From 0-14-0-20-45-22 sp041645495 (GTDB lineage Bacteria > Fidelibacterota > UBA2242): a stretch of 64,000 bases of DNA. The stretch's first letter is position 1. Every line of letters starts with the position of its first letter. The translations under genes and the position numbers were made by a program. This document shows positions 42,961 through 53,252 of this stretch, one piece after another. Under the pieces are notes generated by a model, which was not told the origin of the DNA, made no database searches, and saw only the letters and a list, made by a program, of their open reading frames with translations. The stretch covers positions 1 to 64,000 of the forward strand of contig JBAZPZ010000001.1 in assembly GCA_041645495.1 (NCBI GenBank). The letters run 5' to 3'.

Positions 42961-45900
42961 CTATTTTTGCAAAGCCGCGAGTTCATTTTCCTTGTTTCTT
43001 TCCTTTTCGCGGATGTTATCCCATTCCTGCAATTCTTCTTCCGGCTCCGTCACGAGGATGTTGTTGTACTTGCGTAAACCGGTTCCAGCGGGAATCAAAC
43101 GTCCCATGATTACATTTTCTTTCAGACCGCGCAAATAATCGACTTTTCCGGCAACGGCCGCATCGGTCAAAACGCGTGTGGTTTCCTGGAACGACGCCGC
43201 CGAGATGAACGATTCCGTGTTCAGAGAAGCGCGGGTGATGCCCAGCAACATTTCGGTAAATTGAGCCGAATGCGCCGGCCGGGCTTTCGCAGGATTTTTT
43301 TCTTCTTCCTTCAACAACCGGTTGAACTTGGCGAATTCCTTCTTGGAAACGACATCGCCTTCATCCCAGTCGGAATCGCCGACGTTGGTAATGACGACGA
43401 AGCCTTTCATCCGCTCGTTCTCTTCGATCAGTTCGTTGCGGTTGACGCGATCTTTTTCCAGCAGGTTTGTATCGCCGGAGTCTTCGATGCGGACTTTCTG
43501 CATCATCTGCCGAACGATGACTTCGATGTGTTTATCGTTGATGCGAACGCCCTGGAGTCGATAGACTTCCTGTATCTCGTTCACGAGATATTCCTGAACT
43601 TTGCGCGGATCCTGAACGGTCAAGATGTCTTGAGGGGCGACCGGTCCTTCGCAGAGTCTGTCGCCGGCCTTTACGTCATCGCCCTGATTGACGAGTACGA
43701 AACGACCGTACGGAATTTTATATTTCTTGTTGGTGGAACCGTCATAACCGGAGACGATCATCTCGCGAACGCCTTTTTCGGTTTTCCCGAACGTGACGCG
43801 TCCGTCGATTTCCGTGATGACCGCCGGGTCTTTCGGTCTTCTCGCTTCAAAGAGTTCCGCAACGCGCGGCAGACCGCCGGTAATATCACTGGTCTTTCCG
43901 GTTTCTTTCGGAATCTTCGCAAGCACGTCGCCCTGCGCAACCTTGTCGCCGTCTTTGACGACCAGAATCGCGCGAATCGGCAGGACAAATCCCGGATAGA
44001 CGACCTCTTTGCCGTTCTCTTTACCGACAATATCGATCCTCGGTTCTTTATTGCGGTCTTTCGATTCGATGACCGTTACGGACTTGTGACCGGATTCATC
44101 GGCTTCGATGCTGTACGTCTGATTTTCGTCCAGATCGTGGAACTGTACCTTACCGGTCTCCAGCGCTAAAATCTGGTCCATGTAAACATCCCACTTGAAC
44201 AACGTGTCGCCGATGGTGACGTAATCGCCCTCTTTGACGAACATCAGAGCGCCGTACGGAACGTTGTAGGTGGAAGTGACGCGATTGTTGTCATCGACAA
44301 TGCTCATTAGGGAATTGCGGGACAGGACGACCCAGTGTTCGCCGGATTTGTGCGGCACCGCATGATATTTCCCTTCTTCAAACTTGATCCGACCTTTGCT
44401 CTTCGCTTCGGTCTCGGACTCTTCGACAATTCTTGCCGCAGTACCACCGTAGTGGAAGGTTCTCAGTGTCAGCTGAGTGCCCGGCTCGCCGATAGATTGC
44501 GCCGCCATGATTCCGACCGATTCGCCGATCGTGACGAGGCGCCCGTTGGCAAGGTTTCTTCCGTAACACATCGCGCACAAACCGCGATGCGATTCGCAGG
44601 TCAAAACGGAGCGGATACGGACTTTTTCAATGCCTGATTCCTGAATCCGTTTCGCCATCTTATCAGTAATTTCCCGTCCGGACTCAACGAGAATCTCGTT
44701 TTCGTCATCCGGGTTATAAATATCTTCCTGCGCGGTACGACCGACGATACGATCCGACAGGTTCTCGATCACGTTTTCCTCTTTTTTCAGAGCCGTGACT
44801 TCGATGCCGTTGATCGTATGGCAATCCAGTTCGGTAATGACCATGTCGTGCGCAACATCAACCAATCTGCGCGTTAAATATCCGGCGTCGGCGGTTTTGA
44901 GAGCCGTATCAGCCAAACCTTTACGTGCGCCGTGCGTGGAAATGAAGTATTCGAGTACTGTCAAACCTTCCTTGAAGTTTGACGTGATCGGCGTTTCGAT
45001 AATTTCGCCGACCTGACCGGTCATCGATTTCTGTGGCTTCGCCATTAGACCGCGCATGGCGGCTAATTGTTTGATCTGCTCACTGCTTCCTCTTGCGCCG
45101 GAGTCAGCCATGATGTAAACCGGATTGAATCCCTGACGATCCTGCGACAGGTGTTCGATCATTTCCTTGGTCAGTTCGTTCGTTGTATGCGTCCATTCGT
45201 CGATCACTTTATTATAGCGCTCGCCTTCCGTCAAAATTCCGTTCTGGAATTTCTTCTGGATTTCTTCGACGCGGTCGAATGACTGACTGAGAATTTCGCC
45301 TTTCCTTTCCGGAATCTGGATGTCGGAAAGTGAAATGGATACGCCGGCTTTCGTCGCAAAGTAAAAGCCGAGGTCTTTCAGAGCATCGAGAAATTTTACC
45401 GTTTCGTAGTTACCGACGTCCTGGAACACGGTTGAAACGATTCGTTCGACGCTTTTTTTGCTGATTAGTTCGTTGATATAAGGCATCTTCTCTGGCAGAA
45501 GCGAATTGAAAAGTGCCCGGCCGATCGTCGTATCGTGTTTCGCGCCTTTCATCCGAATCTTGACTTTGGCGTGAATGTCCACTTCGCCGATTTCGTAGGC
45601 CAGCATCGCTTCGCGGAACGAACTGAATGACTTTCCTTCGCCCGGAACGCCTGTTTTCTGGCGGGTGATGTAATAAACGCCGAGCACCATGTCCTGTGAA
45701 GGAATGGAGATCGGGAATCCGTGGGCAGGATGTAAAATATTATGGCTGGAAAGTGCGAGAATCCGGCATTCCATTTGCGCTTCGAACGAAAGCGGGACGT
45801 GGACAGCCATCTGGTCGCCGTCGAAGTCCGCGTTAAAAGCGGCGCAAACCAGCGGATGAATTTGAATCGCCTTTCCATTAATCAGGACAGGTTGAAAGGC

Positions 45901-47241
45901 CTGAATGCCGAGTCGATGCAGCGTCGGCGCACGGTTGAGGAGAATAGGATGATCTTTCACCACATATTCCAGAACGCGATAAACTTCGTTGTCCTTGCGT
46001 TCGACCATCATCTTAGCGGATTTCGGCGTCTTTGCAAGACGACGACGGATGAGTTGATGGATGATATGCGGTTTGAACAGTTCGATCGCCATTTCTTTCG
46101 GTAATCCGCATTGATTCAGTTTCAATGTCGGGCCAACGACGATTACCGAACGACCGCTGTAATCGACGCGTTTTCCAAGCAGGTTCTGCCGGAAGCGCCC
46201 TTCCTTGCCTTTCAGCATGTCGCTGAGGCTCTTGAGCGGACGACGCGTGCCACTTCGGACTTCCGTTCGTCTGCGACTGTTGTCGAACAACGAATCGACG
46301 GCTTCCTGCAACATTCTCTTTTCGTTCCGAAGAATGACGTCAGGCGCCTTGATCTCGATCAGCTGTTTCAGGCGGTTGTTTCGAATAATGACGCGCCGGT
46401 AGAGATCGTTCAGATCGCTCGCGGCAAATCGACCGCCTTCCAACGGCACCAACGGTCTCAAATCCGGGGGAATGACCGGCAGGACGGTGATAATCATCCA
46501 TTCCGGTTTATTCACGGGTTTCGCTTCGCTGGGCAGGAATGCCTGAACGACTTTGAGACGTTTCAGGATTTCCGCCTTTTGTGTCGCGGATTTCTTAGAT
46601 TTCAGTTCCGCTTTCAGGTCGCGGACCAGGACTTCTGTATCGACTTTCTGCAGGAGTTCGCGAATCGCTTCACCGCCGGTTTTGGCGATGAAGTAGCCCT
46701 GCGCTTCATCCTCGTCAAAAAGTTCAGCTTTCGGTCCGAATTTTATCGTGTTCTCGAAAAATTCCTCTTCGGAGATGACCGACTTGTACGGCAGTTTCGA
46801 CTGTCCCTGATTGAGGACGACGTACTTCTCGTAATAGACGATCTCTTCAAGGTTTTTCGTCGGAATGTTTAGCAGGTAGTACAGTTTGCTGGGAATCGAG
46901 CGAAGAAACCAGATATGAACGACGGGAACGGCTAACGTGATGTGTCCCATGCGCTCGCGTCTGACCTTTTTCCGGGCGACTTCGACGCCGCACCGGTCGC
47001 AGATGATTCCTTTGTAGCGAATGCGTTTGTACTTTCCGCAATGACATTCCCAGTCCTTGATCGGGCCGAAAATCTTCTCACAGAACAACCCGTCTTTCTC
47101 CGGCTTGTAACTGCGGTAGTTGATGGTTTCCGGTTTGAGAACCTCGCCATGCGACCGGGTTAAAATATTTTCAGGAGAAGAGACATGTATTGTGATCTTT
47201 TCAAACTCTGTACGATGACTAAAAGGTTTTGAAAAATTCAT
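42961..47241 (-). CDS. rpoC: RNA polymerase beta-prime subunit
   Basis: 1426 residues. The N-terminal zinc ribbon (CHCGKYKRIRYKGIICDRCG, near residue 66), the magnesium-binding NADFDGDQM, the bridge-helix/trigger-loop region (SIGEPGTQLTLRTFHYGG) and a second zinc site (CESHRGLCAMCYGR) are all present. It forms the catalytic site with RpoB. The length and the undivided gene fit the FCB group. It lies 35 nt after rpoB. Confidence 0.99.
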   Translation of the reverse strand: MNFSKPFSHRTEFEKITIHVSSPENILTRSHGEVLKPETINYRSYKPEKDGLFCEKIFGPIKDWECHCGKYKRIRYKGIICDRCGVEVARKKVRRERMGHITLAVPVVHIWFLRSIPSKLYYLLNIPTKNLEEIVYYEKYVVLNQGQSKLPYKSVISEEEFFENTIKFGPKAELFDEDEAQGYFIAKTGGEAIRELLQKVDTEVLVRDLKAELKSKKSATQKAEILKRLKVVQAFLPSEAKPVNKPEWMIITVLPVIPPDLRPLVPLEGGRFAASDLNDLYRRVIIRNNRLKQLIEIKAPDVILRNEKRMLQEAVDSLFDNSRRRTEVRSGTRRPLKSLSDMLKGKEGRFRQNLLGKRVDYSGRSVIVVGPTLKLNQCGLPKEMAIELFKPHIIHQLIRRRLAKTPKSAKMMVERKDNEVYRVLEYVVKDHPILLNRAPTLHRLGIQAFQPVLINGKAIQIHPLVCAAFNADFDGDQMAVHVPLSFEAQMECRILALSSHNILHPAHGFPISIPSQDMVLGVYYITRQKTGVPGEGKSFSSFREAMLAYEIGEVDIHAKVKIRMKGAKHDTTIGRALFNSLLPEKMPYINELISKKSVERIVSTVFQDVGNYETVKFLDALKDLGFYFATKAGVSISLSDIQIPERKGEILSQSFDRVEEIQKKFQNGILTEGERYNKVIDEWTHTTNELTKEMIEHLSQDRQGFNPVYIMADSGARGSSEQIKQLAAMRGLMAKPQKSMTGQVGEIIETPITSNFKEGLTVLEYFISTHGARKGLADTALKTADAGYLTRRLVDVAHDMVITELDCHTINGIEVTALKKEENVIENLSDRIVGRTAQEDIYNPDDENEILVESGREITDKMAKRIQESGIEKVRIRSVLTCESHRGLCAMCYGRNLANGRLVTIGESVGIMAAQSIGEPGTQLTLRTFHYGGTAARIVEESETEAKSKGRIKFEEGKYHAVPHKSGEHWVVLSRNSLMSIVDDNNRVTSTYNVPYGALMFVKEGDYVTIGDTLFKWDVYMDQILALETGKVQFHDLDENQTYSIEADESGHKSVTVIESKDRNKEPRIDIVGKENGKEVVYPGFVLPIRAILVVKDGDKVAQGDVLAKIPKETGKTSDITGGLPRVAELFEARRPKDPAVITEIDGRVTFGKTEKGVREMIVSGYDGSTNKKYKIPYGRFVLVNQGDDVKAGDRLCEGPVAPQDILTVQDPRKVQEYLVNEIQEVYRLQGVRINDKHIEVIVRQMMQKVRIEDSGDTNLLEKDRVNRNELIEENERMKGFVVITNVGDSDWDEGDVVSKKEFAKFNRLLKEEEKNPAKARPAHSAQFTEMLLGITRASLNTESFISAASFQETTRVLTDAAVAGKVDYLRGLKENVIMGRLIPAGTGLRKYNNILVTEPEEELQEWDNIREKERNKENELAALQK

Positions 47242-47276
47242 ATTGACCTTTATTCCTCCAGTCCCGGAATTCGGGG

Positions 47277-50200
47277 CTAACTAATATCCATTTCTATACA
47301 AAGACCTTGTAATTCCTTGAGGAGAACGTTGAAAGATTCCGGCACGCCGAAATCAGAAAAGTTCTCGCCTTTTACAATGGCATTGTACACTTTCGCGCGG
47401 CCATCGACGTCATCGGACTTAACGGTCAGGATTTCCTGAAGAGTATAGGCGGCGCCATAGGCTTCAAGCGCCCATACTTCCATTTCTCCGAATCGCTGTC
47501 CGCCGAACTGCGCTTTTCCGCCGAGCGGCTGTTGCGTGACCAAAGAGTAAGGTCCAGTGGATCGGGCATGCATCTTGTCTTCGACTAAATGCGACAATTT
47601 CATCATATAGATGCATCCAACCGTAACAGGATTATCGAACGCTTCGCCGGTTCGGCCATCGTACAACGAGACTTTTCCGGTCTGCGGTAAACCGGCGACA
47701 CGAAGTTCTTCCGTGACTTCCTTTTCGGTTGCGCCGTTAAAAACCGGCGTTTCGTAATAAACACCGAGTTCTTTACCCGCCCATCCAAGCATCGTTTCGT
47801 ACAATTGTCCGAGGTTCATACGTGAAGGAACGCCCAGCGGATTCAGGACGATGTCCACCGGCGTGCCGTCTTCGAGGAACGGCATGTCTTCCTGTGGAAC
47901 GATAATAGAAACGACGCCTTTGTTTCCGTGGCGTCCTGCCATTTTATCGCCGACCTGAACCTTGCGTTTGTTCGCAACGTAAACCTTAGCGAGTTGAAGA
48001 ACGCCAGGCTGAAGATCGTCGCCGACCTTGATCTTGTAGATGCTTTGTTCCAGATCCTCGTCGATCTTTTGGGACAGCAGGATAAAATCCTTGATGACCA
48101 TTTCGATCTTGACGTTGGTTTCCGGATCGGTCGTCCACGATTCCTCGACGCTCAGCGTGTCGAATTTTAGTTCAGCAATCTTCTCTTCGGTTAAAACGGT
48201 GCCCGCCTTGAGAACTGTCTTGTTTTTGGACATTTCCTTCATAACGGCAACGGTCTTGTCTTTCAGGAATCTTGCCAAAAGCGCATCGCGCCGTTCTCTC
48301 AATGAACGGTGTTTCTGGATGCTAAGACTCGTTTCCTCGTCGATGTGGCGTTTTTCCTCGAGTTTGCTGGTCTTGTTCTTTCTCTGGAAAAGTTTCGTCT
48401 CCACGGCGACGCCCTTGATGCCGGGGTCTGCGCGTTTGGAGGCGTCTTTCACGTCGCTGGCTTTCTCGCCGAAAATCGCCCGTAGCAATTTCTCTTCGGG
48501 TGTCGGATCGGTTTCGCCTTTCGGTGTGACTTTACCGATCAAAATGTCGCCGGTTTCAACTTCGGCGCCGACGCGAATGATACCATTGGCGTCTAAATTA
48601 CGAGTCGCTTCTTCGCTGACATTCGGAATTTCACGCGTCAATTCTTCGTTGCCGCGTTTGGTGTCCCGAACTTCGAGTTCAAATTCTTTGATATGAACCG
48701 ACGTGAAGACGTCGTCGCGTACGACGCGTTCGTTGAGGATGATCGCGTCTTCAAAATTATATCCACGCCATGGCATGAATGCGACCATGACATTTCGTCC
48801 CAGCGCCAATTCGCCCTTGTCCGTCGAACAACCGTCGGCGATGGGCTCGCCCGTCTTGACGACGTCGCCCTTATTGACCAGCGGTCGCTGATTGATGGCG
48901 GTATCCTGATTGGTGCGTAAAAACTTGGCCAGATCGACGCGGATTTTGCCTTGATTTTCGTCCAAAAGAATCTCTTTTTCCGTATCGGTGCGAACGACGA
49001 TGTATTCCGAACAGACCTCATCAATCACGCCGTCTGCGGGTGAAAGAACGGTCGAGCGTGAATCTCTCGCCACCGCTTTTTCCAATCCCGTGCCGACGAT
49101 CGGCACTTCCGGTTTCAACAGCGGCACAGATTGCCTCTGCATGTTGGAACCCATCAGGGCGCGGTTAGCGTCGTCATGTTCCAGGAACGGAATCAACGCG
49201 GCGGATACCGAAACGATCTGATCCGGCGAAAAATCCATGTAGCGGATTTGCGATGGTGGTGCAATCGGAAATTCACCTCTGATCCGGGCGCGAACGCGCG
49301 GCATGGTGAAATGACCGGCTTCATCGATAGCGGCGTTTGCCTGCGCGATGAGTTCGCGGTCTTCATCGTCAGCCGACAGAAAATCCACTTTGTTGGTAAC
49401 TGTTGGAAGACCTTCGATTATTTCGACGCGGCGATACGGCGTCTCGATAAATCCTAATTTATTGACGTAAGCATAGGTCGCGAGCGAGGCGATCAATCCG
49501 ATGTTCGGACCTTCCGGCGTCTCGATCGGGCACAGGCGTCCGTAGTGCGTATAATGCACGTCGCGGACTTCGAATCCTGCCCGGTCGCGTGTCAAACCGC
49601 CGGGTCCCAAAGATGAGACGCGCCGTTTGTGCGTGATCTCCGCCAGCGGATTCGTCTGATCCATGAACTGAGACAGCTGGCTGGTACCGTAAAACGAATT
49701 GATGACCGACGTGATGATTCGCGAATTGATCAGGTCCTGAGGTGTTAGATTTTCCGACTCCCGCAGGTTCATGCGTTCCTTGATCGTGCGCGACATCCGG
49801 GTGAAAGCGAGATTGAACTGATTCGTCAGCTGTTCGCCGACGGTTCTCACGCGCCGGTTTCCCAGATGATCGATATCGTCCGGGCCGATCAGACCTTTTT
49901 TCATCTGGACGATGCGTTTCATCAACTCGACGATGTCTTCCTTCGTCAGGACGGTCAGTTCCAACGGCACTTTCAGATTGAATTTCTTATTGATGCGGTA
50001 GCGACCGACCCGTCCCAGATCGTATTTCTTGGGACTGAAGAAAAGCCGTTCGACGAATTTTTTCGCCGTATCCAGATTCGGCGGCTCTCCGGTGCGTAGG
50101 CTTCGGTACAGAAAATAGAGCGCGGATTCTTCGTCCGAGGTTGCCGTATCTTTGCGGAAAGTATTCAGGAAAATATTTCTCTCGATTTCGTCCTCGGTTG

Positions 50201-51059
50201 TAAAGACCAAGAGCGAATTAATCTTGTGCTTTTTCAGTTCCTGAAGCATTTCTTTATCGACGACGAGTTGGTCTTTGAGCTCGTGTAGAACTTCGCCGGT
50301 TTCCGGATCGATGATGTTCTCGGCCACGATTTTGCCCATGGCTTCTTTGGCGGAGCCGGGAAATGTATATCGTGTGCCGATGCCGAAGAGGTTTAGAATA
50401 TTTTCGTTCGTCGGATAGCCGAATGCTCTCAGCAGGATAGTAGCGGGGAATTTACGTCTCCGGTCCACAACGGCGCTGAGGACATCGCGCGTATCGATGA
50501 TAAAGTCAACCCACGAACCGCGAAATGGAATAACACGCGCCGTGTATATTTTCATTCCGTTGGTATGTTCGCTTTCGTCGAAGAAAACGCCCGGTGAACG
50601 CTGGAGTTGACTGACGATGACCCTTTCGGCGCCATTGATGATAAAGGTGCCTTTCTCGGTCATGTACGGTATATTTCCGAAGAAAATATCCTGTTCGATA
50701 CCCGCGGAATAATCTCCCTTGTTCGCGCCCTCTTCACTGATATGAAGAACCAGACGGACTTTTAACGGAACGGCATAGCTGACGCCGCGCTCGAGACATT
50801 CCTTGATAGTATAGCGCGGTTCGCCGACCGTATAATATTTGTATTCCAGAAGATAATTGCCATGTGTGTCTTCTACTGGAAAAATATTGCGGAAAGCCGA
50901 TTCGAGCCCTTTGTTCTCCCGCTTGTCAGGTAAAACGTTCTTCTGCAGGAATTCTTCAAACGACTTAGTCTGAACTTCCAGCAGATTCGGCATTGCCTGA
51001 ATGGAAATAACCTTTGCGAATGTTTTTCGCGCAATGATTTTAGGGGGAGTATTACTCAA
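47277..51059 (-). CDS. rpoB: RNA polymerase beta subunit
   Basis: 1260 residues, full length. The rifampicin pocket reads GTSQLSQFMDQTNPLAEITHKRRVSSLGPGG in two parts (SQLSQFMDQTNPL, then HKRRVSSLGPGG), the sensitive pattern. The C-terminal RpoC-contact block GGQRFGEMEVWALEAYGA is intact. The start codon is TTG at 51059 with GGAGG 7 nt before it. A hairpin lies upstream between rplL and rpoB. Confidence 0.99.
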   Translation of the reverse strand: MSNTPPKIIARKTFAKVISIQAMPNLLEVQTKSFEEFLQKNVLPDKRENKGLESAFRNIFPVEDTHGNYLLEYKYYTVGEPRYTIKECLERGVSYAVPLKVRLVLHISEEGANKGDYSAGIEQDIFFGNIPYMTEKGTFIINGAERVIVSQLQRSPGVFFDESEHTNGMKIYTARVIPFRGSWVDFIIDTRDVLSAVVDRRRKFPATILLRAFGYPTNENILNLFGIGTRYTFPGSAKEAMGKIVAENIIDPETGEVLHELKDQLVVDKEMLQELKKHKINSLLVFTTEDEIERNIFLNTFRKDTATSDEESALYFLYRSLRTGEPPNLDTAKKFVERLFFSPKKYDLGRVGRYRINKKFNLKVPLELTVLTKEDIVELMKRIVQMKKGLIGPDDIDHLGNRRVRTVGEQLTNQFNLAFTRMSRTIKERMNLRESENLTPQDLINSRIITSVINSFYGTSQLSQFMDQTNPLAEITHKRRVSSLGPGGLTRDRAGFEVRDVHYTHYGRLCPIETPEGPNIGLIASLATYAYVNKLGFIETPYRRVEIIEGLPTVTNKVDFLSADDEDRELIAQANAAIDEAGHFTMPRVRARIRGEFPIAPPSQIRYMDFSPDQIVSVSAALIPFLEHDDANRALMGSNMQRQSVPLLKPEVPIVGTGLEKAVARDSRSTVLSPADGVIDEVCSEYIVVRTDTEKEILLDENQGKIRVDLAKFLRTNQDTAINQRPLVNKGDVVKTGEPIADGCSTDKGELALGRNVMVAFMPWRGYNFEDAIILNERVVRDDVFTSVHIKEFELEVRDTKRGNEELTREIPNVSEEATRNLDANGIIRVGAEVETGDILIGKVTPKGETDPTPEEKLLRAIFGEKASDVKDASKRADPGIKGVAVETKLFQRKNKTSKLEEKRHIDEETSLSIQKHRSLRERRDALLARFLKDKTVAVMKEMSKNKTVLKAGTVLTEEKIAELKFDTLSVEESWTTDPETNVKIEMVIKDFILLSQKIDEDLEQSIYKIKVGDDLQPGVLQLAKVYVANKRKVQVGDKMAGRHGNKGVVSIIVPQEDMPFLEDGTPVDIVLNPLGVPSRMNLGQLYETMLGWAGKELGVYYETPVFNGATEKEVTEELRVAGLPQTGKVSLYDGRTGEAFDNPVTVGCIYMMKLSHLVEDKMHARSTGPYSLVTQQPLGGKAQFGGQRFGEMEVWALEAYGAAYTLQEILTVKSDDVDGRAKVYNAIVKGENFSDFGVPESFNVLLKELQGLCIEMDIS

Positions 51060-51086
51060 AAGTATCCCTCCTTTTCACGTTTTTGC

Positions 51087-51110
51087 AGCTTCCCAATAAT
51101 TAGGGAAGCT
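51087..51110 (-). promoter_or_regulatory. Hairpin between rplL and rpoB
   Basis: AGCTTCCC and GGGAAGCT form a perfect 8-bp stem with an 8-nt loop, in the 110-nt gap between rplL and rpoB, about 30 nt before the rpoB start. In the minus-strand RNA it is followed by GCAAAAACG, not by U, so it is not a standard terminator. In other bacteria this gap holds an attenuator or RNase III site that lowers rpoBC expression relative to rplL. Confidence 0.5.
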
Positions 51111-51169
51111 TTGAATTGTTGAAAAAGCGCTGTCATGCACGTTGTAAGCGAGAATTGAATAGCGGAAGG

Positions 51170-51553
51170 CTATTTAATTTCGACTTTAGCCCCTGCTTCT
51201 TCCAATTGCTTCTTCAGGCTTTCTGCGTCTTCCTTCGATATGCCTTCTTTAACTGTGCTCGGTGCACCGTCAACTAAATCTTTCGCTTCTTTCAGTCCGA
51301 GATTGGTGACGGCTCTGACGACTTTGATGACATTGATCTTCTGGGCGCCGATTTCTTTCAGTACGACGTCAAATTCGGTCTGTTCTTCTACTTTGGGCGC
51401 TTCGGCGACTTCGGCGGCTACTGCCACGGCGGCAACGGGTGCGGCGGCCTTGACATCAAATTTCTTTTCGATCTCTTTGATGAGCTCGGAGATCTCCAGC
51501 ATATTTGCTTTTTCTAAATATTCGAGAACGTCTGCTCTTGTTATGTCTGCCAT
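51170..51553 (-). CDS. rplL: 50S ribosomal protein L7/L12
   Basis: ATG at 51553 (MADITRADVLEYLEKAN) is chosen, since GGAGG lies 10 nt upstream; an ATG three codons earlier is too close to that site. About 127 residues: N-terminal dimerisation helices, an Ala/Val-rich hinge (AAAPVAAVAVAAEVAEAP) and the C-terminal factor-binding domain (KINVIKVVRAVTNLGLKEAK). Confidence 0.96.
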   Translation of the reverse strand: MADITRADVLEYLEKANMLEISELIKEIEKKFDVKAAAPVAAVAVAAEVAEAPKVEEQTEFDVVLKEIGAQKINVIKVVRAVTNLGLKEAKDLVDGAPSTVKEGISKEDAESLKKQLEEAGAKVEIK

Positions 51554-51582
51554 TTCTAACATACCTCCTTGTTATATAACTA

Positions 51583-52104
51583 TTATGTTTTTGTTTCGTT
51601 AAGTGATTTGAGCGTCCCGACCAGCTGTCCCATCGCGGCATTCAAAACGCCGACGAGGTTGCTCATGGGAATCGCAAGTGTGCCAACAAAACTGGCGATC
51701 AGATCTTTCTTCGACGGTAGATTGATGATGGTTTCGATGCTTTCGGCGCCATACGCTTCTCCTTCGAAGATACAACCGGTGATGCTCAGTTTTTCTAATT
51801 TATTCTTTTTAATAAACGCGCTGATGATTTTGCCCGGAGCCGCGGGATCTCCGTATGAAAACGCCATTCCTATCTGCCCTTCGAGTAGCCGATCGATGGC
51901 GGGTTTGCCCGTCTCCTTCGCGGCGATTTTGGCAAGCGTCTTCTTGGCGATTTTGTAATCGATATTTGCCTCGAACAGTTCCCTGCGTAACGTGTTCATT
52001 TGCTGAACGGTCATTCCTTTGTAATTGGTAAAGAAAATGCCCTTGGCTCGGGAAAATTTATCCGTTACGTCTTGAACTATTTCGGTTTTCTTCAGATTCG
52101 GCAT
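51583..52104 (-). CDS. rplJ: 50S ribosomal protein L10
   Basis: 173 residues, uL10: KTEIVQDVTDKFSRAKGIFFTNYKGMTV, YKIAKKTLAKIA and a C-terminal helix LVGVLNAAMGQLVGTLKSL that carries L7/L12 dimers. It often represses rplJL translation. Confidence 0.98.
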   Translation of the reverse strand: MPNLKKTEIVQDVTDKFSRAKGIFFTNYKGMTVQQMNTLRRELFEANIDYKIAKKTLAKIAAKETGKPAIDRLLEGQIGMAFSYGDPAAPGKIISAFIKKNKLEKLSITGCIFEGEAYGAESIETIINLPSKKDLIASFVGTLAIPMSNLVGVLNAAMGQLVGTLKSLNETKT

Positions 52105-52119
52105 GCTTTCTCCTATTCC

Positions 52120-52806
52120 TTATATAACCGTAGATTTATCGACGCGGATGCCGGGACCCATCGTCGTGGTGAGGGTCATTTTCTGGAAATAGATGCCTTT
52201 GGCTGACGTCGGACGCAAACGCATGAGCGTGCTCATCAACGCCTTGATATTCTCTTCCAGACTTTCTTGCGCGAAACTCCGCTTGCCGACCGGCGAGTGA
52301 ATCAGTCCGTTCTTATCGACGCGTACTTCAACGCGCCCGGCTTTGACTTCCCTGACCGCGGAGGCAACATCGTTGGTAACTGTTCCGCTCTTAGGATTCG
52401 GCATCAGGCCTTTAGGACCGAGAATTTTACCGAGTTTTCCAACTTGTGCCATGACATCCGGTGTGGAAATGATCACATCCACGTCCGTCCAGCCGCCCTG
52501 AATTTTGGCTACGTATTCTTCAAGTCCAACGAATTCGGCGCCGGCTTGCATGGCCTCATCGACTTTCGATTTTGTCAAAACGAGAACCCGAATCTTCTTG
52601 CCCGTTCCAAACGGATAAAGGACGGTTCCGCGGATATTTTGATCGGCGTGTCTCGGATCGACGCCCAGATTGATATGAGCCTCAACCGTCTCGTCGAATT
52701 TCGCGCCTTGAATATCTTTCAGGATGGAAACCGCTTCTTTAAGAGAATATTCCTTTCTCCGATCGATTTTTGAATAGTTTGTTTCTACCCGTTTTGAGAT
52801 TTTCAT
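52120..52806 (-). CDS. rplA: 50S ribosomal protein L1
   Basis: 228 residues, uL1: LKEAVSILKDIQGAKFDETVEAH, FPFGTG-type turn LYPFGTGKKIRVLVL and the signature KLGKILGPKGLMPNPKSGTV. It forms the L1 stalk at the E site and is a known translational repressor of rplKA. Confidence 0.98.
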   Translation of the reverse strand: MKISKRVETNYSKIDRRKEYSLKEAVSILKDIQGAKFDETVEAHINLGVDPRHADQNIRGTVLYPFGTGKKIRVLVLTKSKVDEAMQAGAEFVGLEEYVAKIQGGWTDVDVIISTPDVMAQVGKLGKILGPKGLMPNPKSGTVTNDVASAVREVKAGRVEVRVDKNGLIHSPVGKRSFAQESLEENIKALMSTLMRLRPTSAKGIYFQKMTLTTTMGPGIRVDKSTVI

Positions 52807-52819
52807 AAAACTGAATCCT

Positions 52820-53245
52820 CTATTCTTTTACCGTGATGCCCATGCTTTGGGCGGTTCCTTTGATCATGGCCATTGCTTGTTCGACCGTGTGCGCGTTCAG
52901 GTCCGGCATTTTCATTTTGGCAATCTCTCTGACCTGATCGATCGTGATTATTGCTACTTTCGTTTTATTCGGTTCACCGGAGCCTTTTTCTAGCTTCGCG
53001 GCTTTGAGCAGAAGCACGGATGCCGGCGGCGTCTTGGTGATAAATGTAAACGATCTGTCGGAATAGATCGTGATGACGACTGGAATCAGATAACCGATTT
53101 TGTCCTGTGTGCGCGCATTGAACGCCTTGCAGAATTCCATTATATTTACGCCATGCTGTCCTAAAGCCGGTCCAACCGGCGGGGACGGATTTGCTTTTCC
53201 GGCCTCAATATGTAACTTTACCGATGCTAAAACTTTTTTTGCCAT
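52820..53245 (-). CDS. rplK: 50S ribosomal protein L11
   Basis: 141 residues, uL11: KLHIEAGKANPSPPVGPALGQHGVNIMEF at the N-terminal domain (KANPSPPVGPALGQHG) and the rRNA-binding TPPASVLLLKAAKLEKGSGE. It forms the GTPase-associated centre and is the target of thiopeptides. Confidence 0.98.
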   Translation of the reverse strand: MAKKVLASVKLHIEAGKANPSPPVGPALGQHGVNIMEFCKAFNARTQDKIGYLIPVVITIYSDRSFTFITKTPPASVLLLKAAKLEKGSGEPNKTKVAIITIDQVREIAKMKMPDLNAHTVEQAMAMIKGTAQSMGITVKE

Positions 53246-53252
53246 TGTTCAC

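Noticed and set aside
43261..44169. 302-codon plus-strand frame
   Set aside because: It is antisense to rpoC; low stop density in this GC range explains it.
51087..51110. The rplL-rpoB hairpin as an intrinsic terminator
   Set aside because: No U-tract follows in the transcript, and rpoBC must be read.
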